DNA from: Alphaproteobacteria bacterium
GTDB lineage: Bacteria > Pseudomonadota > Alphaproteobacteria > Thalassobaculales > Thalassobaculaceae
Direction of reading: 5' to 3'
DNA length: 51,589 nt
Assembly: GCA_024742275.1 (NCBI GenBank)
Contig: JANSYS010000027.1
Location: 1-51,589 of the forward strand
Made by a program: the position numbers and the translations under genes. Positions within the stretch are counted from its first letter, which is position 1. Every line of letters starts with the position of its first letter. The notes under the pieces are model-generated. The model saw only the letters and a list, made by a program, of their open reading frames with translations. It did not search any database and had not been told where the DNA came from. Shown one piece after another: positions 41,991 to 51,589 of this stretch.

Positions 41991-43046
41991 TCAGGTCTTC
42001 TCGGTGTTCGGCCGCGCCGGGAGCGGCACGGCCGTCGTATCGCCTGTCCCGCGACCTCGGCCCTCCCGGCGATCGACCCCATTCTCACCGAAAGCGCGGT
42101 CGTCGAGCGCCGACCCGTCTGCCGATCGTCCACCCGTTTCCTCTTGATCGGGGATATCGAGATCCGGTTGCGGCAGGGCCACCACCTCGGCCGACGGCTC
42201 GCGGAACATCATAAGGCCGAGCAAGCGGCCGAGCATCGCCTTCAGGTCGCGGCGGTGGACAACGGCATCGACCATCCCGTGGTCGCGCAGGTACTCCGCC
42301 TTCTGGAAGCCCTCGGGAAGCTGCTCGCGAATGGTTTCCTGGATCACCCGCTGGCCGGCGAAACCGATGATCGAGCCCGGTTCGGCGATATGCAGATCCC
42401 CCAGCATGGCGAAGGACGCCGTGACGCCGCCCGTGGTCGGGTCGGTGAGAACGACGATGAAAGGCAGCCCCTTCTCCTTCAGGCGCTCGACGGCGGCGAC
42501 CGTACGCGGCATCTGCATCAGGGAGAGAATCCCCTCCTGCATGCGCGCACCGCCCGAAGCCGGAAACACGACGAGGCCGGCATCCTGGGCCTCCGCCAGA
42601 CGCGCAGCCCGGACAAGGCCGTCGCCGACCCCGGTGCCCATTGAGCCGCCCATGAAGGAGAAGTCGAAGACGGCACAGACGGCGGGGGCGGTCTCGATCG
42701 TCCCGTGGGCGACGACGATCGCGTCGTTGCGCCCGGTCTTCACCTGGGCCTCACGCATTCGGTCTGTATACCGCTTGCGGTCGCGGAACTTTAGCGGGTC
42801 TGCCGGGGTCTTCGGCAGTTCGATCGTCTGGTATTCGCCCTTGTCGAAAAGCATGGCGAGACGGTCGACCGCGCCCATGCGCAGGTGATGATCGCAGGCG
42901 GTGCAGACCTGGAGGTTTTCCTCCAAATCGCGATGGAACAGCATCTGTCCGCAGGACGGACACTTGTGCCACAGGTTGTCCGGCACCTCGCGGGCGCCGA
43001 CCCATGCTTTGATCTTCGGCAGGACCGAGCTGGTGAGCCAGTTCAT
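41991..43046 (-). CDS. accD: Acetyl-CoA carboxylase carboxyltransferase beta subunit
   Basis: Forms malonyl-CoA with AccA, using carboxybiotin, in fatty acid synthesis (351 aa). The N-terminal zinc finger is KCPSCGQMLFHRDLEENLQV then CTACDHH. The crotonase-like core has FMGGSMGTGVGDGLVRAARL, ASGGARMQEGILSLMQM and DPTTGGVTASFAMLGDLHIA with GFAGQRVIQETI. The last ~50 residues are a low-complexity, charged tail not needed for the fold. It starts 28 nt after trpA and its stop is followed by folC, the usual alphaproteobacterial order. Confidence 0.95.
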   Translation of the reverse strand: MNWLTSSVLPKIKAWVGAREVPDNLWHKCPSCGQMLFHRDLEENLQVCTACDHHLRMGAVDRLAMLFDKGEYQTIELPKTPADPLKFRDRKRYTDRMREAQVKTGRNDAIVVAHGTIETAPAVCAVFDFSFMGGSMGTGVGDGLVRAARLAEAQDAGLVVFPASGGARMQEGILSLMQMPRTVAAVERLKEKGLPFIVVLTDPTTGGVTASFAMLGDLHIAEPGSIIGFAGQRVIQETIREQLPEGFQKAEYLRDHGMVDAVVHRRDLKAMLGRLLGLMMFREPSAEVVALPQPDLDIPDQEETGGRSADGSALDDRAFGENGVDRREGRGRGTGDTTAVPLPARPNTEKT

Positions 43047-43074
43047 TTCCGCCTCTCTCTAATCAGCCATCGGA

Positions 43075-43911
43075 TCAGGCACGCGCCCCGCGGACACCGT
43101 CCGCCAGCGTCTTCACGAAGGCAAGCGTATCGGAGACGGTGCTGTCGGTCGCGCTGCCGTCGCCGTCCAGGGAATCCTTGATCGCGTTGACGACCGCCGT
43201 GCCCACGATCGCCCCGTCCGCCACCCTGGCGACATCCGCCGCCTGATCCGGTGTCTTGATGCCGAAACCGACGCAGACCGGCAGGTCGGTATGCCGCTTA
43301 AGGCGCTCGACCGCGCCCGTGATCATGTCGCTCGACGCAGACGCGGTGCCGGTGATTCCGGCGATCGAGACGTAGTAGACGAAACCGGCGGTGTTGGTCA
43401 GGACCTTGGGCAGACGCTTGTCGTCGGTGGTCGGCGTCGCGAGGCGGATGAAGCCGAGGCCTCGCTTCAGCGCCGGGATGCAGAGCTCGTCATCCTCCTC
43501 CGGTGGCAGGTCGACGACGATGAGGCCGTCCGCCCCCGCGTCCAGCGCGTCGGAAATGAAAGCGTCCACCCCATAGGCGTAAATCGGATTGTAGTACCCC
43601 ATCAGGATGATCGGCGTGGTCTTGTCATCCTGGCGGAATCCACGGACCAGCGCCAACGTGCCTTTCAGCGTCATGCCGGCCTTGAGGGCACGCTGGCTGG
43701 CCTCCTGGATCGCCGGTCCGTCGGCCATGGGATCGGTAAACGGCATGCCGAACTCGACCATATCGGCGCCCGCACCCGGCAAACCCTTCAGAATCGCCGC
43801 GCTGGTTCGCGCATCCGGATCGCCGGCGGTAATGAAAACGCCGAGACCGGCGCGGCCCTCATCCTTGAGAGCCGCGAACTTGGCGTCGATCCGCCCCACA
43901 CCAGCCTTCAT
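43075..43911 (-). CDS. trpA: Tryptophan synthase alpha chain
   Basis: Cleaves indole-3-glycerol phosphate to indole and passes it to the beta chain (278 aa). The catalytic Glu and Asp are in [33 protein letters not shown] and [13 protein letters not shown] are conserved barrel strands; [20 protein letters not shown] and the phosphate-site [13 protein letters not shown] are present. The ATG shares one base with the trpB stop (TGATG), so the two subunits are translationally coupled in the order trpB-trpA. Confidence 0.96.
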   Translation of the reverse strand: MKAGVGRIDAKFAALKDEGRAGLGVFITAGDPDARTSAAILKGLPGAGADMVEFGMPFTDPMADGPAIQEASQRALKAGMTLKGTLALVRGFRQDDKTTPIILMGYYNPIYAYGVDAFISDALDAGADGLIVVDLPPEEDDELCIPALKRGLGFIRLATPTTDDKRLPKVLTNTAGFVYYVSIAGITGTASASSDMITGAVERLKRHTDLPVCVGFGIKTPDQAADVARVADGAIVGTAVVNAIKDSLDGDGSATDSTVSDTLAFVKTLADGVRGARA

Positions 43912-45137
43912 CAGAGCAGACCCTTCGCCTCGAGCTTCGGAATGACGGCGTCGACGTCCTTGTCGCCGCGTCCGCAGAGATTCATCACGATCAGGTGGTC
44001 CTTCGGCAGCCCGCCGGCAATCTTGCCCACATGGGCAAGCGCGTGGGACGGCTCCAGGGCCGGGATGATGCCTTCCTTACGCGTGCAAAGCGCGAAGGAT
44101 TCGAGGGCCTCATCGTCCGTCACGGCCACGTATTCGACACGCCCGAGTTCGTGCAGCCAGGAATGCTCCGGACCGATGCCGGGATAGTCGAGACCGGCGG
44201 AGATCGAGTGCGCCTCGGTTATCTGGCCGTCCTCGTCCTGCAGCAGGTAGGTTCGGTTGCCGTGGAGAACACCCGGCCGTCCGCCGGTGAGCGAGGCGGC
44301 GTGCTTGTCGGTCTCGATGCCGTAGCCACCGGCCTCGACCCCGATCAGCGCGACATCGGTGTCGTCGAGGAACGGGTGGAACAAGCCCATGGCGTTCGAG
44401 CCACCGCCGATCGCCGCCACGAGCGTATCCGGCAGCCGGCCTTCCGCCTCCATCATCTGCGCCTTGGTTTCGATGCCGATGACCGACTGGAAATCCCGGA
44501 CCATGGCCGGGTACGGGTGCGGGCCGGCAACCGTGCCGATGATGTAGAAGTGCGTATCTGGCTTGGAAACCCAGTAGCGCAGCGCCTCGTTCATGGCGTC
44601 CTTGAGCGTGGACGAGCCCGAGGTCACCGGATGCACCTTGGCGCCGAGCAGACGCATGCGGTCGACATTCGGTTTCTGCCGCTGGACGTCCTCGGCGCCC
44701 ATGAAGACCTCGCACTCCATGCCGAACAGGGCGCACGCGGTGGCCGTCGCGACGCCGTGCTGACCGGCGCCGGTCTCGGCAATTACCTTGGTCTTGCCCA
44801 TCCGCCGGGCGAGCAGCGCCTGGCCCATGACATTGTTGATCTTGTGCGCACCCGTATGGTTCAGCTCGTCGCGCTTGAAGTAGATTTTCGCGCCCCCGAA
44901 GTGGTCGGTGAGCCGTTCGGCGAAGTACAGCGGGCTCGGTCGGCCGATGTAGTGCTTCTGGTAGTACTCGAACTCCCGCTGAAACTCCGGGTCGAGTTTC
45001 GCCGCCTTGTAGGCAGCGTCCACATCGAGAATTAGAGGCATGAGCGTTTCGGCAACGTAACGTCCGCCGAAGATTCCGAAGTGCCCGTTCTCGTCCGGAC
45101 CGGACCGCAGGCTGTTCGCAGGGGCAGGACTGGCCAT
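43911..45137 (-). CDS. trpB: Tryptophan synthase beta chain
   Basis: PLP enzyme (408 aa) that joins indole and serine. PLP lysine in [39 protein letters not shown], phosphate-binding [16 protein letters not shown] and the C-terminal [13 protein letters not shown] are all intact. ATG at 45137 follows CGAGG by 8 nt; further upstream in-frame codons look non-coding. A CGGTCT/AGACCG inverted repeat lies in the leader (45172-45191), but I see no Trp-codon leader peptide, so classical attenuation is not evident. trpF is not upstream; clpB is, 230 bp away on the same strand. Confidence 0.96.
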   Translation of the reverse strand: MASPAPANSLRSGPDENGHFGIFGGRYVAETLMPLILDVDAAYKAAKLDPEFQREFEYYQKHYIGRPSPLYFAERLTDHFGGAKIYFKRDELNHTGAHKINNVMGQALLARRMGKTKVIAETGAGQHGVATATACALFGMECEVFMGAEDVQRQKPNVDRMRLLGAKVHPVTSGSSTLKDAMNEALRYWVSKPDTHFYIIGTVAGPHPYPAMVRDFQSVIGIETKAQMMEAEGRLPDTLVAAIGGGSNAMGLFHPFLDDTDVALIGVEAGGYGIETDKHAASLTGGRPGVLHGNRTYLLQDEDGQITEAHSISAGLDYPGIGPEHSWLHELGRVEYVAVTDDEALESFALCTRKEGIIPALEPSHALAHVGKIAGGLPKDHLIVMNLCGRGDKDVDAVIPKLEAKGLL

Positions 45138-45367
45138 TGACTGAACCTCGTGAAAGCGTGGATGAGGCACGGTCTTAAGGCCGAGACCGGCACAACGCAA
45201 GGGGACTGGGGGCGACAGCTGTTCGGACGGACGATGCACACAAGCGTCCGGACACCGCTACTGCGGCCGAAGTTGCAGCGGGCCTGTCCCGGCGAGGACG
45301 ACACGCGCTTCGTCGCCACGGAAGGCGACCGTCATTGGCCGCCCTCCGCGCGGGACAAGAGCGCTGT

Positions 45368-47983
45368 CTACTCCGCCGCCTCGATCGCCACGTCGCCATT
45401 GGCGGCCGTCTCGCCGTCGATGACGAGCTTGCCGTCGGCGGCCGAAACGATCACCACGTCGCCGTCCTTGATCCGGCCTTCCAATATGCGGTTGGCCAAC
45501 GGATTCTGCAGCGAGCGCTGGATCACCCGCTTCAGCGGCCTGGCGCCGTAGACCGGGTCGTAGCCGGCCTCCGCAAGCCAGGCCAAGGCCGCGTCGTCCA
45601 GAGCCAGCTTGATGTCGCGCTCGGCGAGCATCTTGCGCAGGCGACCGAGCTGGATGTCGACGATACCCTTCATGGCGTCCCGGGCCAGGCGGGCGAACAG
45701 CAGCACCTCGTCGATCCGGTTCAGGAACTCCGGCCGGAACGACGCCCGCACCACCTCCATGACCTGCTCTCGGACATCGTCCACGGATTGCCCGTCCGGA
45801 AGCGCCGCCAGACGGTCGGCCCCCAGGTTCGAGGTCATGATGATCATGGTGTTCCGGAAGTCGACGGTGCGGCCCTGCCCGTCGGTCAGGCGGCCGTCGT
45901 CCAACACCTGGAGCAGCACATTGAACACGTCCGGGTGCGCCTTCTCGACCTCGTCGAACAGCACGACCTGGTAAGGCCGGCGCCGCACCGCCTCGGTCAG
46001 GGTGCCGCCCTCCTCGTAGCCGACATAGCCCGGAGGCGCGCCGATCAGGCGGGCGACGGCGTGCTTCTCCATGAACTCCGACATGTCGAGCCGCACCATT
46101 GCGTGCTCGTCGTCGAACAGGAACTCCGCCAGCGCCTTGGTCAGCTCGGTCTTGCCGACACCCGTGGGGCCCAGGAACAGGAACGAGCCGATGGGACGGT
46201 TCGGATCCTGCAGTCCGGCCCGCGCCCGGCGCACCGCGTTGGCCACCGCCGTAATGGCCTCGTCCTGGCCGACCACCCGCTTGTGCAGGTTGTCCTCCAT
46301 GGCCAACAGTTTATCGCGCTCCCCCTCCAGCATCTTGTCGACCGGAATGCCGGTCCACCGCGAGACCACGGAGGCGATGTCGCTATCCGCGACCTCCTCC
46401 TTCAGCATGCGCTTGGACGAGGCGTCCTCGGCCTGGGCCAGGGTCTGTTCCAGCTGCGGAATGACCGAGTAGGTCAGTTCGCCGGCCTTGGTGAGATCGC
46501 CGGCGCGCTTGGCCACTTCCAGGTCCTGGCGGGCGGCGTCCAGCTTCTCCTTCACCTTCTGGGCGCCGGTCAGCATCTCCTTCTCGCCCTGCCAGCGGGC
46601 GGTCAGCTCGCCCGAGCGCTCCTCCAGACCGACCAGTTCCTCCTCCAGCACCTCCAGACGGTCGCGACTGGCCTTGTCGTCCTCCTTCTTCAGCGCCTCG
46701 CGCTCGATCTTGAGCTGGATGATCTTGCGGTCCAGCTCGTCGATCTGTTCCGGCTTGCTATCGACCTCCATCCGCCTCCGGCTCGCCGCCTCGTCGACCA
46801 GATCGATGGCCTTGTCGGGCAGAAACCGGTCGGTGATGTAGCGGTTGGACAGGTTGGCCGCCGCCACGAGGGCGCTGTCGGTAATCCGCACGCCATGGTG
46901 CAGCTCGTACTTCTCCTTCAGGCCGCGCAGGATCGAGACCGTCTCGACCACTCCCGGCTCGGCAACGAAGACGGGTTGGAAGCGGCGCGCCAGGGCCGCG
47001 TCCTTTTCGATGTGCTTGCGGTACTCGTCGAGCGTGGTGGCGCCAACGCAGTGCAGTTCGCCCCGCGCCAAGGCGGGCTTCAGCATGTTGGATGCGTCCA
47101 TCGAGCCCTCGGCGGCCCCCGCGCCCACCAGCGTGTGCAGCTCGTCGATGAACAGGATGACTTCGCCGTCGGTATGCCCAAGTTCGTTCAGAACCGCCTT
47201 CAGGCGTTCCTCGAACTCGCCGCGGAATTTCGCGCCGGCGATCAGCGCGCCAAGGTCAAGCACCAGCAGTTTCCGGTTCTTCAGCCCCTCGGGAACATCG
47301 CCGTTGACGATGCGCTGGGCCAGCCCCTCGACGATGGCGGTCTTGCCGACACCGGGTTCGCCGATGAGCACGGGATTGTTCTTGGTGCGCCGGGACAGCA
47401 CCTGGATGGTCCGGCGAATCTCCTCGTCACGGCCGATCACCGGGTCGATCTTTCCGTCCCGCGCGGCTTCCGTAAGGTCCCGCGTGTACTTCTTCAGCGC
47501 ATCGAAATTTCCCTCGGCATTGGCGCTGTCCGCGGTTCGGCCCTTGCGCATATCCTGGATCGCCTTCTCCAGGTTCTGTGGCGAGAGGCCCGCTTCGGTA
47601 AGCGCCTTGGAAGCGTCCGTGCCCGAGGCCAGCGCAATCGCCAAGAGCAGCCGCTCGACCGTCACGTACTGGTCGCCAGACTTCTTCGCGACCTCCTCGG
47701 CCTGGGTCAGAACCTTCGCCAGCTCCGGAGCCATGTAGACCTGGCCGGCGCCGCTTCCCTCGACCTGGGGAAGCTTGTCCAGCGTGGCGTCCACCTGGGC
47801 CAGCGCCGCTTTCGGATCGCCTCCGGCGCGCTGAATCAACGTCGCCGCGAGCCCTTCCGAATCCTCGATGAACACTTTGAGCAGGTGCGCCGGCGTGAGC
47901 CTCTGGTGGCCACGGCCGAGCGCCATGGTCTGAGCCGCCTGTAGGAATCCCTTACAGCGGTCCGACAGTTTCTCGAAATTCAT
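45368..47983 (-). CDS. clpB: ATP-dependent chaperone ClpB
   Basis: Hsp100 disaggregase that works with DnaK to rescue aggregated proteins (871 aa). N-domain repeats occupy residues 1-150. First AAA+ module: Walker [19 protein letters not shown] and Walker [16 protein letters not shown]. The coiled-coil middle domain (about 410-520) contains [19 protein letters not shown]. Second AAA+ module: [36 protein letters not shown], sensor [15 protein letters not shown] 47983 has GGAG 8 nt upstream. A heat-shock-type -35 (CTTGAA) occurs about 110 nt upstream. No ClpP-binding loop is expected in this family. Confidence 0.97.
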   Translation of the reverse strand: MNFEKLSDRCKGFLQAAQTMALGRGHQRLTPAHLLKVFIEDSEGLAATLIQRAGGDPKAALAQVDATLDKLPQVEGSGAGQVYMAPELAKVLTQAEEVAKKSGDQYVTVERLLLAIALASGTDASKALTEAGLSPQNLEKAIQDMRKGRTADSANAEGNFDALKKYTRDLTEAARDGKIDPVIGRDEEIRRTIQVLSRRTKNNPVLIGEPGVGKTAIVEGLAQRIVNGDVPEGLKNRKLLVLDLGALIAGAKFRGEFEERLKAVLNELGHTDGEVILFIDELHTLVGAGAAEGSMDASNMLKPALARGELHCVGATTLDEYRKHIEKDAALARRFQPVFVAEPGVVETVSILRGLKEKYELHHGVRITDSALVAAANLSNRYITDRFLPDKAIDLVDEAASRRRMEVDSKPEQIDELDRKIIQLKIEREALKKEDDKASRDRLEVLEEELVGLEERSGELTARWQGEKEMLTGAQKVKEKLDAARQDLEVAKRAGDLTKAGELTYSVIPQLEQTLAQAEDASSKRMLKEEVADSDIASVVSRWTGIPVDKMLEGERDKLLAMEDNLHKRVVGQDEAITAVANAVRRARAGLQDPNRPIGSFLFLGPTGVGKTELTKALAEFLFDDEHAMVRLDMSEFMEKHAVARLIGAPPGYVGYEEGGTLTEAVRRRPYQVVLFDEVEKAHPDVFNVLLQVLDDGRLTDGQGRTVDFRNTMIIMTSNLGADRLAALPDGQSVDDVREQVMEVVRASFRPEFLNRIDEVLLFARLARDAMKGIVDIQLGRLRKMLAERDIKLALDDAALAWLAEAGYDPVYGARPLKRVIQRSLQNPLANRILEGRIKDGDVVIVSAADGKLVIDGETAANGDVAIEAAE

Positions 47984-48076
47984 AGCGTCTTCTCCACGAG
48001 TACCGCGTTTCGCCAGTACGACCGCCGATGCCCCAAGAGGCGACGCCGACGGCCCGGTCAGGGACCGGGAGAAGTG

Positions 48077-48098
48077 TACTCCCGATCCGTGGTTCAAG
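48077..48098 (-). promoter_or_regulatory. Possible sigma-32-type promoter for clpB
   Basis: Minus strand CTTGAA (48098-48093) matches the heat-shock -35 element and is followed after 14 nt by TACACTT, a weak -10. ClpB is a typical sigma-32 target, which is the main support. Confidence 0.35.
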
Positions 48099-48139
48099 GC
48101 GGCCCGATCAGGCACCGCCCCGCTTCGCATCAGACATGG

Positions 48140-48159
48140 GTGTTGCAACGCGGCAACAC
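48140..48159. promoter_or_regulatory. Perfect 7-bp dyad between clpB and the MOSC gene
   Basis: GTGTTGC and GCAACAC are inverted copies with a 6-nt spacer, centred in the divergent gap. It does not fit the CIRCE heat-shock operator. It could be a binding site for an unidentified regulator of either gene. Confidence 0.4.
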
Positions 48160-48196
48160 AAGACGTCGACGTGCGGTTCGGCGCCCCAAGCTCGCG

Positions 48197-48225
48197 TTGA
48201 CAGAGCGGGTCATCAAGCGTTCTGT
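48197..48225 (+). promoter_or_regulatory. Candidate promoter giving a leaderless MOSC transcript
   Basis: A consensus -35 TTGACA (48197-48202) is followed after 17 nt by TTCTGT (48220-48225). Initiation about 7 nt further falls on the ATG at 48232, and no Shine-Dalgarno sequence precedes that ATG. Confidence 0.45.
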
Positions 48226-48231
48226 CGATAC

Positions 48232-48990
48232 ATGAACGCATGGGTTACATCTATTCACCGGTATGCCGTCAAAGGGCTTTCCGCCGAGCGACTTGAGGCG
48301 GTAGACCTCGTCGCCGACCGGCTGATCCCCTTCGACCGCCGCTTCGCGATCGCCCACGGCTCGGCCCCGGTCGATCAGGCCGCGCCTGAATGGCATTCCA
48401 AGGCGCATTTCCTTCAGGTCATGAGCGTGCCGAAGCTGGCCGCGCTGGAGACCGAGTTCGATGATGCGACGACGACCCTGGAAATTCGTCGCAACGGCCG
48501 GCAGATCGCCCGCGGCGACCTCACGAGTCGGACCGGCTGCACCGTAATCGAGCAGTTCTTCGCGGCCTATGCGAAGAGCGAGCTGCGCGGCGCACCGAAA
48601 GTGGTCGATCTCGGAGCGCGCGGCTACACGGATGTCGACGCGCCGTATTTGTCGATCATCAACCTGGCCTCTGTGCGCGATCTGGAGCGGGTCGTGGGCA
48701 AGACCGTCGATCCGATGCGTTTCCGCGGCAACCTGTTGGTTGACGGACTCCGGCCTTGGGAAGAGATGGAATGGGTCGGCCGACGTCTCACGATCGGAAC
48801 CGCGACGCTTCAGGCAGAAGAGATCATCGGCCGCTGCGCCGCCACCAATGTGGATCCGACGACTGGGCAGCGAGACCTGACGATTCCGCATGACCTTCAG
48901 CGCGGCTTCGGCCACACCGACTGCGGCGTCTATGTTCGGGTCACCGGCGGCGGCCGGATCGCTGCCGACGATACGGTGATCTTGGCCTAG
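48232..48990 (+). CDS. MOSC domain protein
   Basis: Molybdenum-cofactor sulfurase C-terminal (MOSC) family protein (252 aa). The N-terminal beta-barrel part begins [20 protein letters not shown]. The MOSC core includes [37 protein letters not shown] and the conserved Cys in [19 protein letters not shown]. Members bind or transfer sulfur on the molybdenum cofactor or reduce N-hydroxylated compounds; which applies is not shown. The ATG at 48232 has no ribosome-binding site and sits where transcription should start, which suggests leaderless expression. No Mo-enzyme gene is nearby. Divergent from clpB. Confidence 0.87.
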   Translation: MNAWVTSIHRYAVKGLSAERLEAVDLVADRLIPFDRRFAIAHGSAPVDQAAPEWHSKAHFLQVMSVPKLAALETEFDDATTTLEIRRNGRQIARGDLTSRTGCTVIEQFFAAYAKSELRGAPKVVDLGARGYTDVDAPYLSIINLASVRDLERVVGKTVDPMRFRGNLLVDGLRPWEEMEWVGRRLTIGTATLQAEEIIGRCAATNVDPTTGQRDLTIPHDLQRGFGHTDCGVYVRVTGGGRIAADDTVILA

Positions 48991-49164
48991 GAGCAGATCC
49001 TACCGTCTGAACCCGCTTCAAGAACCAGTTGGCCGCTCGATACGCCTCCGAAACGCGGCTGTCGAACCGGCCCCGCGTGCCAACGCTGTCACCGAGCGAT
49101 CCCGTAATCCCGGAAAAATCCAGTCCGGCTGCTCACCTGCGGCGGGCGGCATCGCGGCAAAGAA

Positions 49165-49192
49165 GAAGGCCCGGTCGCAATGGACCGGGCCT
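49165..49192. terminator. Terminator hairpin between the MOSC gene and the DUF4167 gene
   Basis: AAGGCCCGGTC (49165-49175) and GACCGGGCCTT (49182-49192) form an 11-bp stem with a 6-nt loop. On the minus strand it is followed by TTCTTCTTT, a T-rich tail, so it mainly ends the DUF4167 transcript; on the plus strand TTCTTG follows. Confidence 0.75.
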
Positions 49193-49218
49193 TTCTTGAT
49201 TTCGTTCTCACGCGTCGA

Positions 49219-50061
49219 TCAGCTCGCGGCGGCGGCACCGTCGTCATCGGTATTGGCCGGTTGATCGGCACTGGCGGTGCGGCGGCGGCGGCGCGGACGC
49301 GGCTGCTCCTCCTCGCCGGTCGCCTCGGACTGAGGCGCTTCGGTCTTGCCGGCGGCGACACGCAACGTGCGGCGGATACCATCCTCCTCGACGGCCGGCG
49401 CGGCATCTTCCGACACAGCCGCCCGACGCGGACGCCCGCGGGGTCGGCGCGGCGGCGGCGCGTCTTCCTGGACCCCATCGCCCGGATCCCCGGCAGCCTG
49501 AGCCTCGTCCCTGGGGCTCGTATCCCTCGGCGCGGACTCGCTCGGTGCAGATTCCCGAGGGGCCGCGTTTCTCTGGCTGGCATCGCCCCGAGGGCCTTCC
49601 GACCTGGCGGCGCGTTCTCTCTGACCGTCGTCCCGGTCGTCCGAGGACGGCTCGTCGCTGCCGCGGCGATCGGATCGGCGCTCGTCGCGATTGCCGCTAC
49701 CGCCGTTGTGGCCGCCGCGTTGGTCCTCGCGGTCGTCCTCGTCATCGTCGTTCCAGTCGCGGGCCCCGCCGGACGGCTGCTGGCCGTTATTCCGGTTCTG
49801 CCGCTCAGCCTCGTTCTCGGCGAACGTGCTCACGATCCGGTAGTAGTGGTCGGCATGCTGGAAATAGCTCTCCGCGAGAACGCGATCACCGGACGCGGAA
49901 GCGTCGCGACCAAGAGCCAAGTACTTCTCGTAGACCTGACTCGCGTTGCCGCGAATTCGGACGTCGGGCCCGTTGCTGTCGAAGGTCTGATTGCGGTTCG
50001 GCGTGTTCGGACGACGATTACCCCGTCCGCGACCACGCTTCTGGTGTGGGCCTTGTCTCAT
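49219..50061 (-). CDS. DUF4167 domain protein, disordered RNA-binding-like
   Basis: Protein of 280 aa. The ordered DUF4167 domain is N-terminal: MRQGPHQKRGRGRGNRRPNT, then FDSNGPDVRIRGNASQVYEK and GDRVLAESYFQHADHYYRIV, an Arg-rich start followed by a helical hairpin. The remaining ~190 residues are low-complexity, rich in Arg, Asp, Glu, Pro and Ala, and surely disordered. The ATG at 50061 matches the family start; a GTG at 50070 with AGGA upstream is possible. The gene follows prmC and prfA, its usual neighbours. Function is unknown; basic Gly/Arg repeats suggest nucleic acid binding, as inference. Confidence 0.88.
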   Translation of the reverse strand: MRQGPHQKRGRGRGNRRPNTPNRNQTFDSNGPDVRIRGNASQVYEKYLALGRDASASGDRVLAESYFQHADHYYRIVSTFAENEAERQNRNNGQQPSGGARDWNDDDEDDREDQRGGHNGGSGNRDERRSDRRGSDEPSSDDRDDGQRERAARSEGPRGDASQRNAAPRESAPSESAPRDTSPRDEAQAAGDPGDGVQEDAPPPRRPRGRPRRAAVSEDAAPAVEEDGIRRTLRVAAGKTEAPQSEATGEEEQPRPRRRRRTASADQPANTDDDGAAAAS

Positions 50062-50274
50062 GCCAAACACATTTCCTGTTGTTTCGAAGCGGACCCCGTG
50101 TCCGGTTCGCAGGCCACGTTTTCAAACAGATCGGCCGGTGTCCCCTCGGGCACCGGGCGGACCGCGCTCTGCGATCACCGTGCTGACAGTGGCTTCGGCA
50201 AGGACCAAATAAGCCCGTCGCCTGGTGAGCACACTATCTTGCTTCCCCATGAATTCCAAGCTGTTTTCGGATAT

Positions 50275-51153
50275 CTAGGGAGCGGTTGAACGGGTGTAGT
50301 TCCATTTGAGAACAAGTGCGCGGACGATGCCACCGAGGTCTGTTTTCCGGCCGCTTTCAACCAGGAACGGTTCCGCCGATCCGGCTTGCATCATAATCGA
50401 AGCGACGGCGTCGGCCTGCCCGACACCAAGCTCCAGCACGGCGAAGCCGTCGGGCGTGAGCGCCCGGCGCAGAACCGGCGCGAGAGACCGGTAGGCATCC
50501 AGACCGTCCCGCCCCGCGGCGAGCGCGCCGACCGGATCGTAGGCCCGCACTTCCCGATCAAGACCTGCGATCTCGCCCTCGGCGATATACGGCGGGTTCG
50601 ATAGGACCAGATCGAACCCACCATCAAAATCGCCGGTCGACCAGTCCTGGCAACGGATCTCCACCCGCTCCGCCAAACCGGTCGCCGCCGCGTTGCGGTA
50701 CGCCACCTCCGCTGCCGCCCGCGAGCGCTCGATTCCCACACCGATCGCGTCCGGAAATTCGGAAAGCACCGCCAGAAGCAGGCAGCCGGTGCCAGTGCCG
50801 AGATCGAGAACGCGCCGCGGCGGAGCGCGATCGCCGAAAGCCTCCAGGGCAGCCTCGATCAGGGCCTCGCTATCCGGCCGTGGGTCGAGCGTATCCGCCG
50901 TCACCTCCAGGTCGAGGGTCCAGAACCCGCGGCGGCCGACGATCTTGCTCACCGGTTCGCGGTCCAGCCTGCGGCCGATGAGCGAACGGAACCGGGCAAG
51001 AACATCCTCGGCCACAATGCCTTCCTCGTGCGGCCAAACCGGACGCCCGAGGGCATGACCGAGCAGCAATCGAGAATCCAGACGGGCTCCATCGATCCCG
51101 GATCGAGCCAGCGCCGCCGCCCCGTCTTTCAGCGCCTCGCGGATGGTGACCAC
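50275..51153 (-). CDS. prmC: Release-factor glutamine methyltransferase PrmC
   Basis: SAM-dependent enzyme (292 aa) that methylates the Gln of the GGQ motif in RF1 and RF2. The N-terminal helical domain (DSRLLLGHALGRPVW) is followed by the SAM site RVLDLGTGTGCLLLAVLSEF and the catalytic LVLSNPPYIAEGEI motif. GTG at 51153 is the start, 10 nt after the prfA stop, so enzyme and substrate genes are co-transcribed. DUF4167 follows about 210 nt downstream. Confidence 0.94.
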   Translation of the reverse strand: MVTIREALKDGAAALARSGIDGARLDSRLLLGHALGRPVWPHEEGIVAEDVLARFRSLIGRRLDREPVSKIVGRRGFWTLDLEVTADTLDPRPDSEALIEAALEAFGDRAPPRRVLDLGTGTGCLLLAVLSEFPDAIGVGIERSRAAAEVAYRNAAATGLAERVEIRCQDWSTGDFDGGFDLVLSNPPYIAEGEIAGLDREVRAYDPVGALAAGRDGLDAYRSLAPVLRRALTPDGFAVLELGVGQADAVASIMMQAGSAEPFLVESGRKTDLGGIVRALVLKWNYTRSTAP

Positions 51154-51163
51154 GTCGCCGCCG

Positions 51164-51589
51164 TCAGGTGAGCGTGGCCAAACGCTCTGCCTCGTCCTCC
51201 GAGATCAGTGCGTCCAGCAACTCGTCCAGAGCTTCCCCGGCGATCACCCGATCGAGCTTGTAGAGGGTGAGATTGATCCGATGGTCGGTGACCCGCCCCT
51301 GCGGAAAGTTGTAGGTGCGGATGCGCTCGGAGCGGTCGCCGGAGCCGACCTGGCTCTTGCGATCGGCGGCACGAGCCTCGTCGGCTTCCTGGCGCTGAAG
51401 GTCGAACAGTCGGGCGCGCAGGATACGCATGGCCTTGGCCCGGTTCTTGTGCTGCGACTTCTCGTCCTGCTGGGTGACCACGACGCCGGTCGGCAGGTGG
51501 GTGATGCGCACCGCACTGTCGGTGGTGTTGACGTGCTGGCCGCCGGCCCCGCTGGAGCGGTAGACGTCGACGCGAAGATCCTTGTCCTC
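51164..51589 (-). CDS. prfA: Peptide chain release factor 1, C-terminal part (runs off the window)
   Basis: The last 141 residues of RF1, which reads UAA and UAG stop codons. The peptidyl-hydrolysis motif is intact at the edge: [22 protein letters not shown]1-type wording follows: [40 protein letters not shown] and [16 protein letters not shown]. The frame is open to the right edge, so the start and the codon-recognition domain (including the PxT tripeptide) lie outside. prmC begins 10 nt after the stop. Confidence 0.96.
   Translation of the reverse strand, partial: EDKDLRVDVYRSSGAGGQHVNTTDSAVRITHLPTGVVVTQQDEKSQHKNRAKAMRILRARLFDLQRQEADEARAADRKSQVGSGDRSERIRTYNFPQGRVTDHRINLTLYKLDRVIAGEALDELLDALISEDEAERLATLT

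Noticed and set aside
45138..45240. Trp leader peptide and attenuator before trpB
   Set aside because: No short ORF with Trp codons; only a simple inverted repeat.
45335..47944. 869-codon plus-strand ORF
   Set aside because: Antisense to clpB, produced by GC-rich codon bias; His/Arg/Gln-rich with no domain.
1..51589. CRISPR array, rRNA genes or insertion sequences
   Set aside because: No regular repeat-spacer pattern, no rRNA-like sequence and no DDE transposase were seen; the only mobile genes are tyrosine recombinases.

Overview
The window is GC-rich and gene-dense, and it reads as an alphaproteobacterial chromosome, probably Rhodospirillales-like. The evidence is a TrcR/DUF1013 regulator, a DUF1192 protein, a DUF4167 protein beside prmC and prfA, AddAB rather than RecBCD, a DivL-type pseudo-histidine kinase, and the order trpB-trpA-accD-folC. 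No species can be named from the sequence alone.

Region 1 (1-5353) is accessory DNA. It holds a 5'-truncated tyrosine recombinase, three small proteins of unknown function (one with two tandem excisionase-like HTH domains) and a 684-residue second tyrosine recombinase. It ends at half a tRNA-Gly(CCC) gene, broken just after the anticodon loop. Repeats of GTGTAGT and an AT-rich dyad lie between the second recombinase and the broken tRNA. I read this as one end of an integrative element. The other end is outside the window.

Region 2 (5500-10800) carries an RTX calcium-binding repeat protein, an orphan YnjD-type ABC ATPase, apaG, folE, a VOC-family protein behind a 17-bp hairpin, and trkH.

Region 3 (10749-17372) has an ABC exporter and mntR on the minus strand, divergent from a troABCD-like Mn/Zn import operon. 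A DtxR-like box lies between them. One permease has an extra soluble C-terminal domain.

Region 4 (17445-29160) contains argE with a CocE/NonD hydrolase, the coupled metY-hydrolase-thioesterase operon, DUF1192 divergent from trcR, a GNAT acetyltransferase, an aroE paralogue, a periplasmic histidine phosphatase, a spermidine-synthase-like/methyltransferase pair, and a DUF6152/DUF6644 pair.

Region 5 (29429-40605) is one tightly packed plus-strand run: divL-like kinase, tsaE, amgK, murU, addB, addA, trxA. It combines cell-cycle signalling, tRNA t6A synthesis, cell-wall sugar recycling and double-strand-break repair, and it ends at a strong hairpin.

Region 6 (40620-51589) is mostly minus strand: folC (no canonical start codon visible), accD, trpA, trpB, clpB, DUF4167, prmC and a 5'-truncated prfA. 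A divergent MOSC protein that may be leaderless lies between clpB and DUF4167.

The items most worth following up are the broken tRNA/attachment region, the folC start, the hairpin that hides the VOC ribosome-binding site, the tyrosine phospho-acceptor of the DivL-like kinase, the structured metY leader and the permease C-terminal domain.
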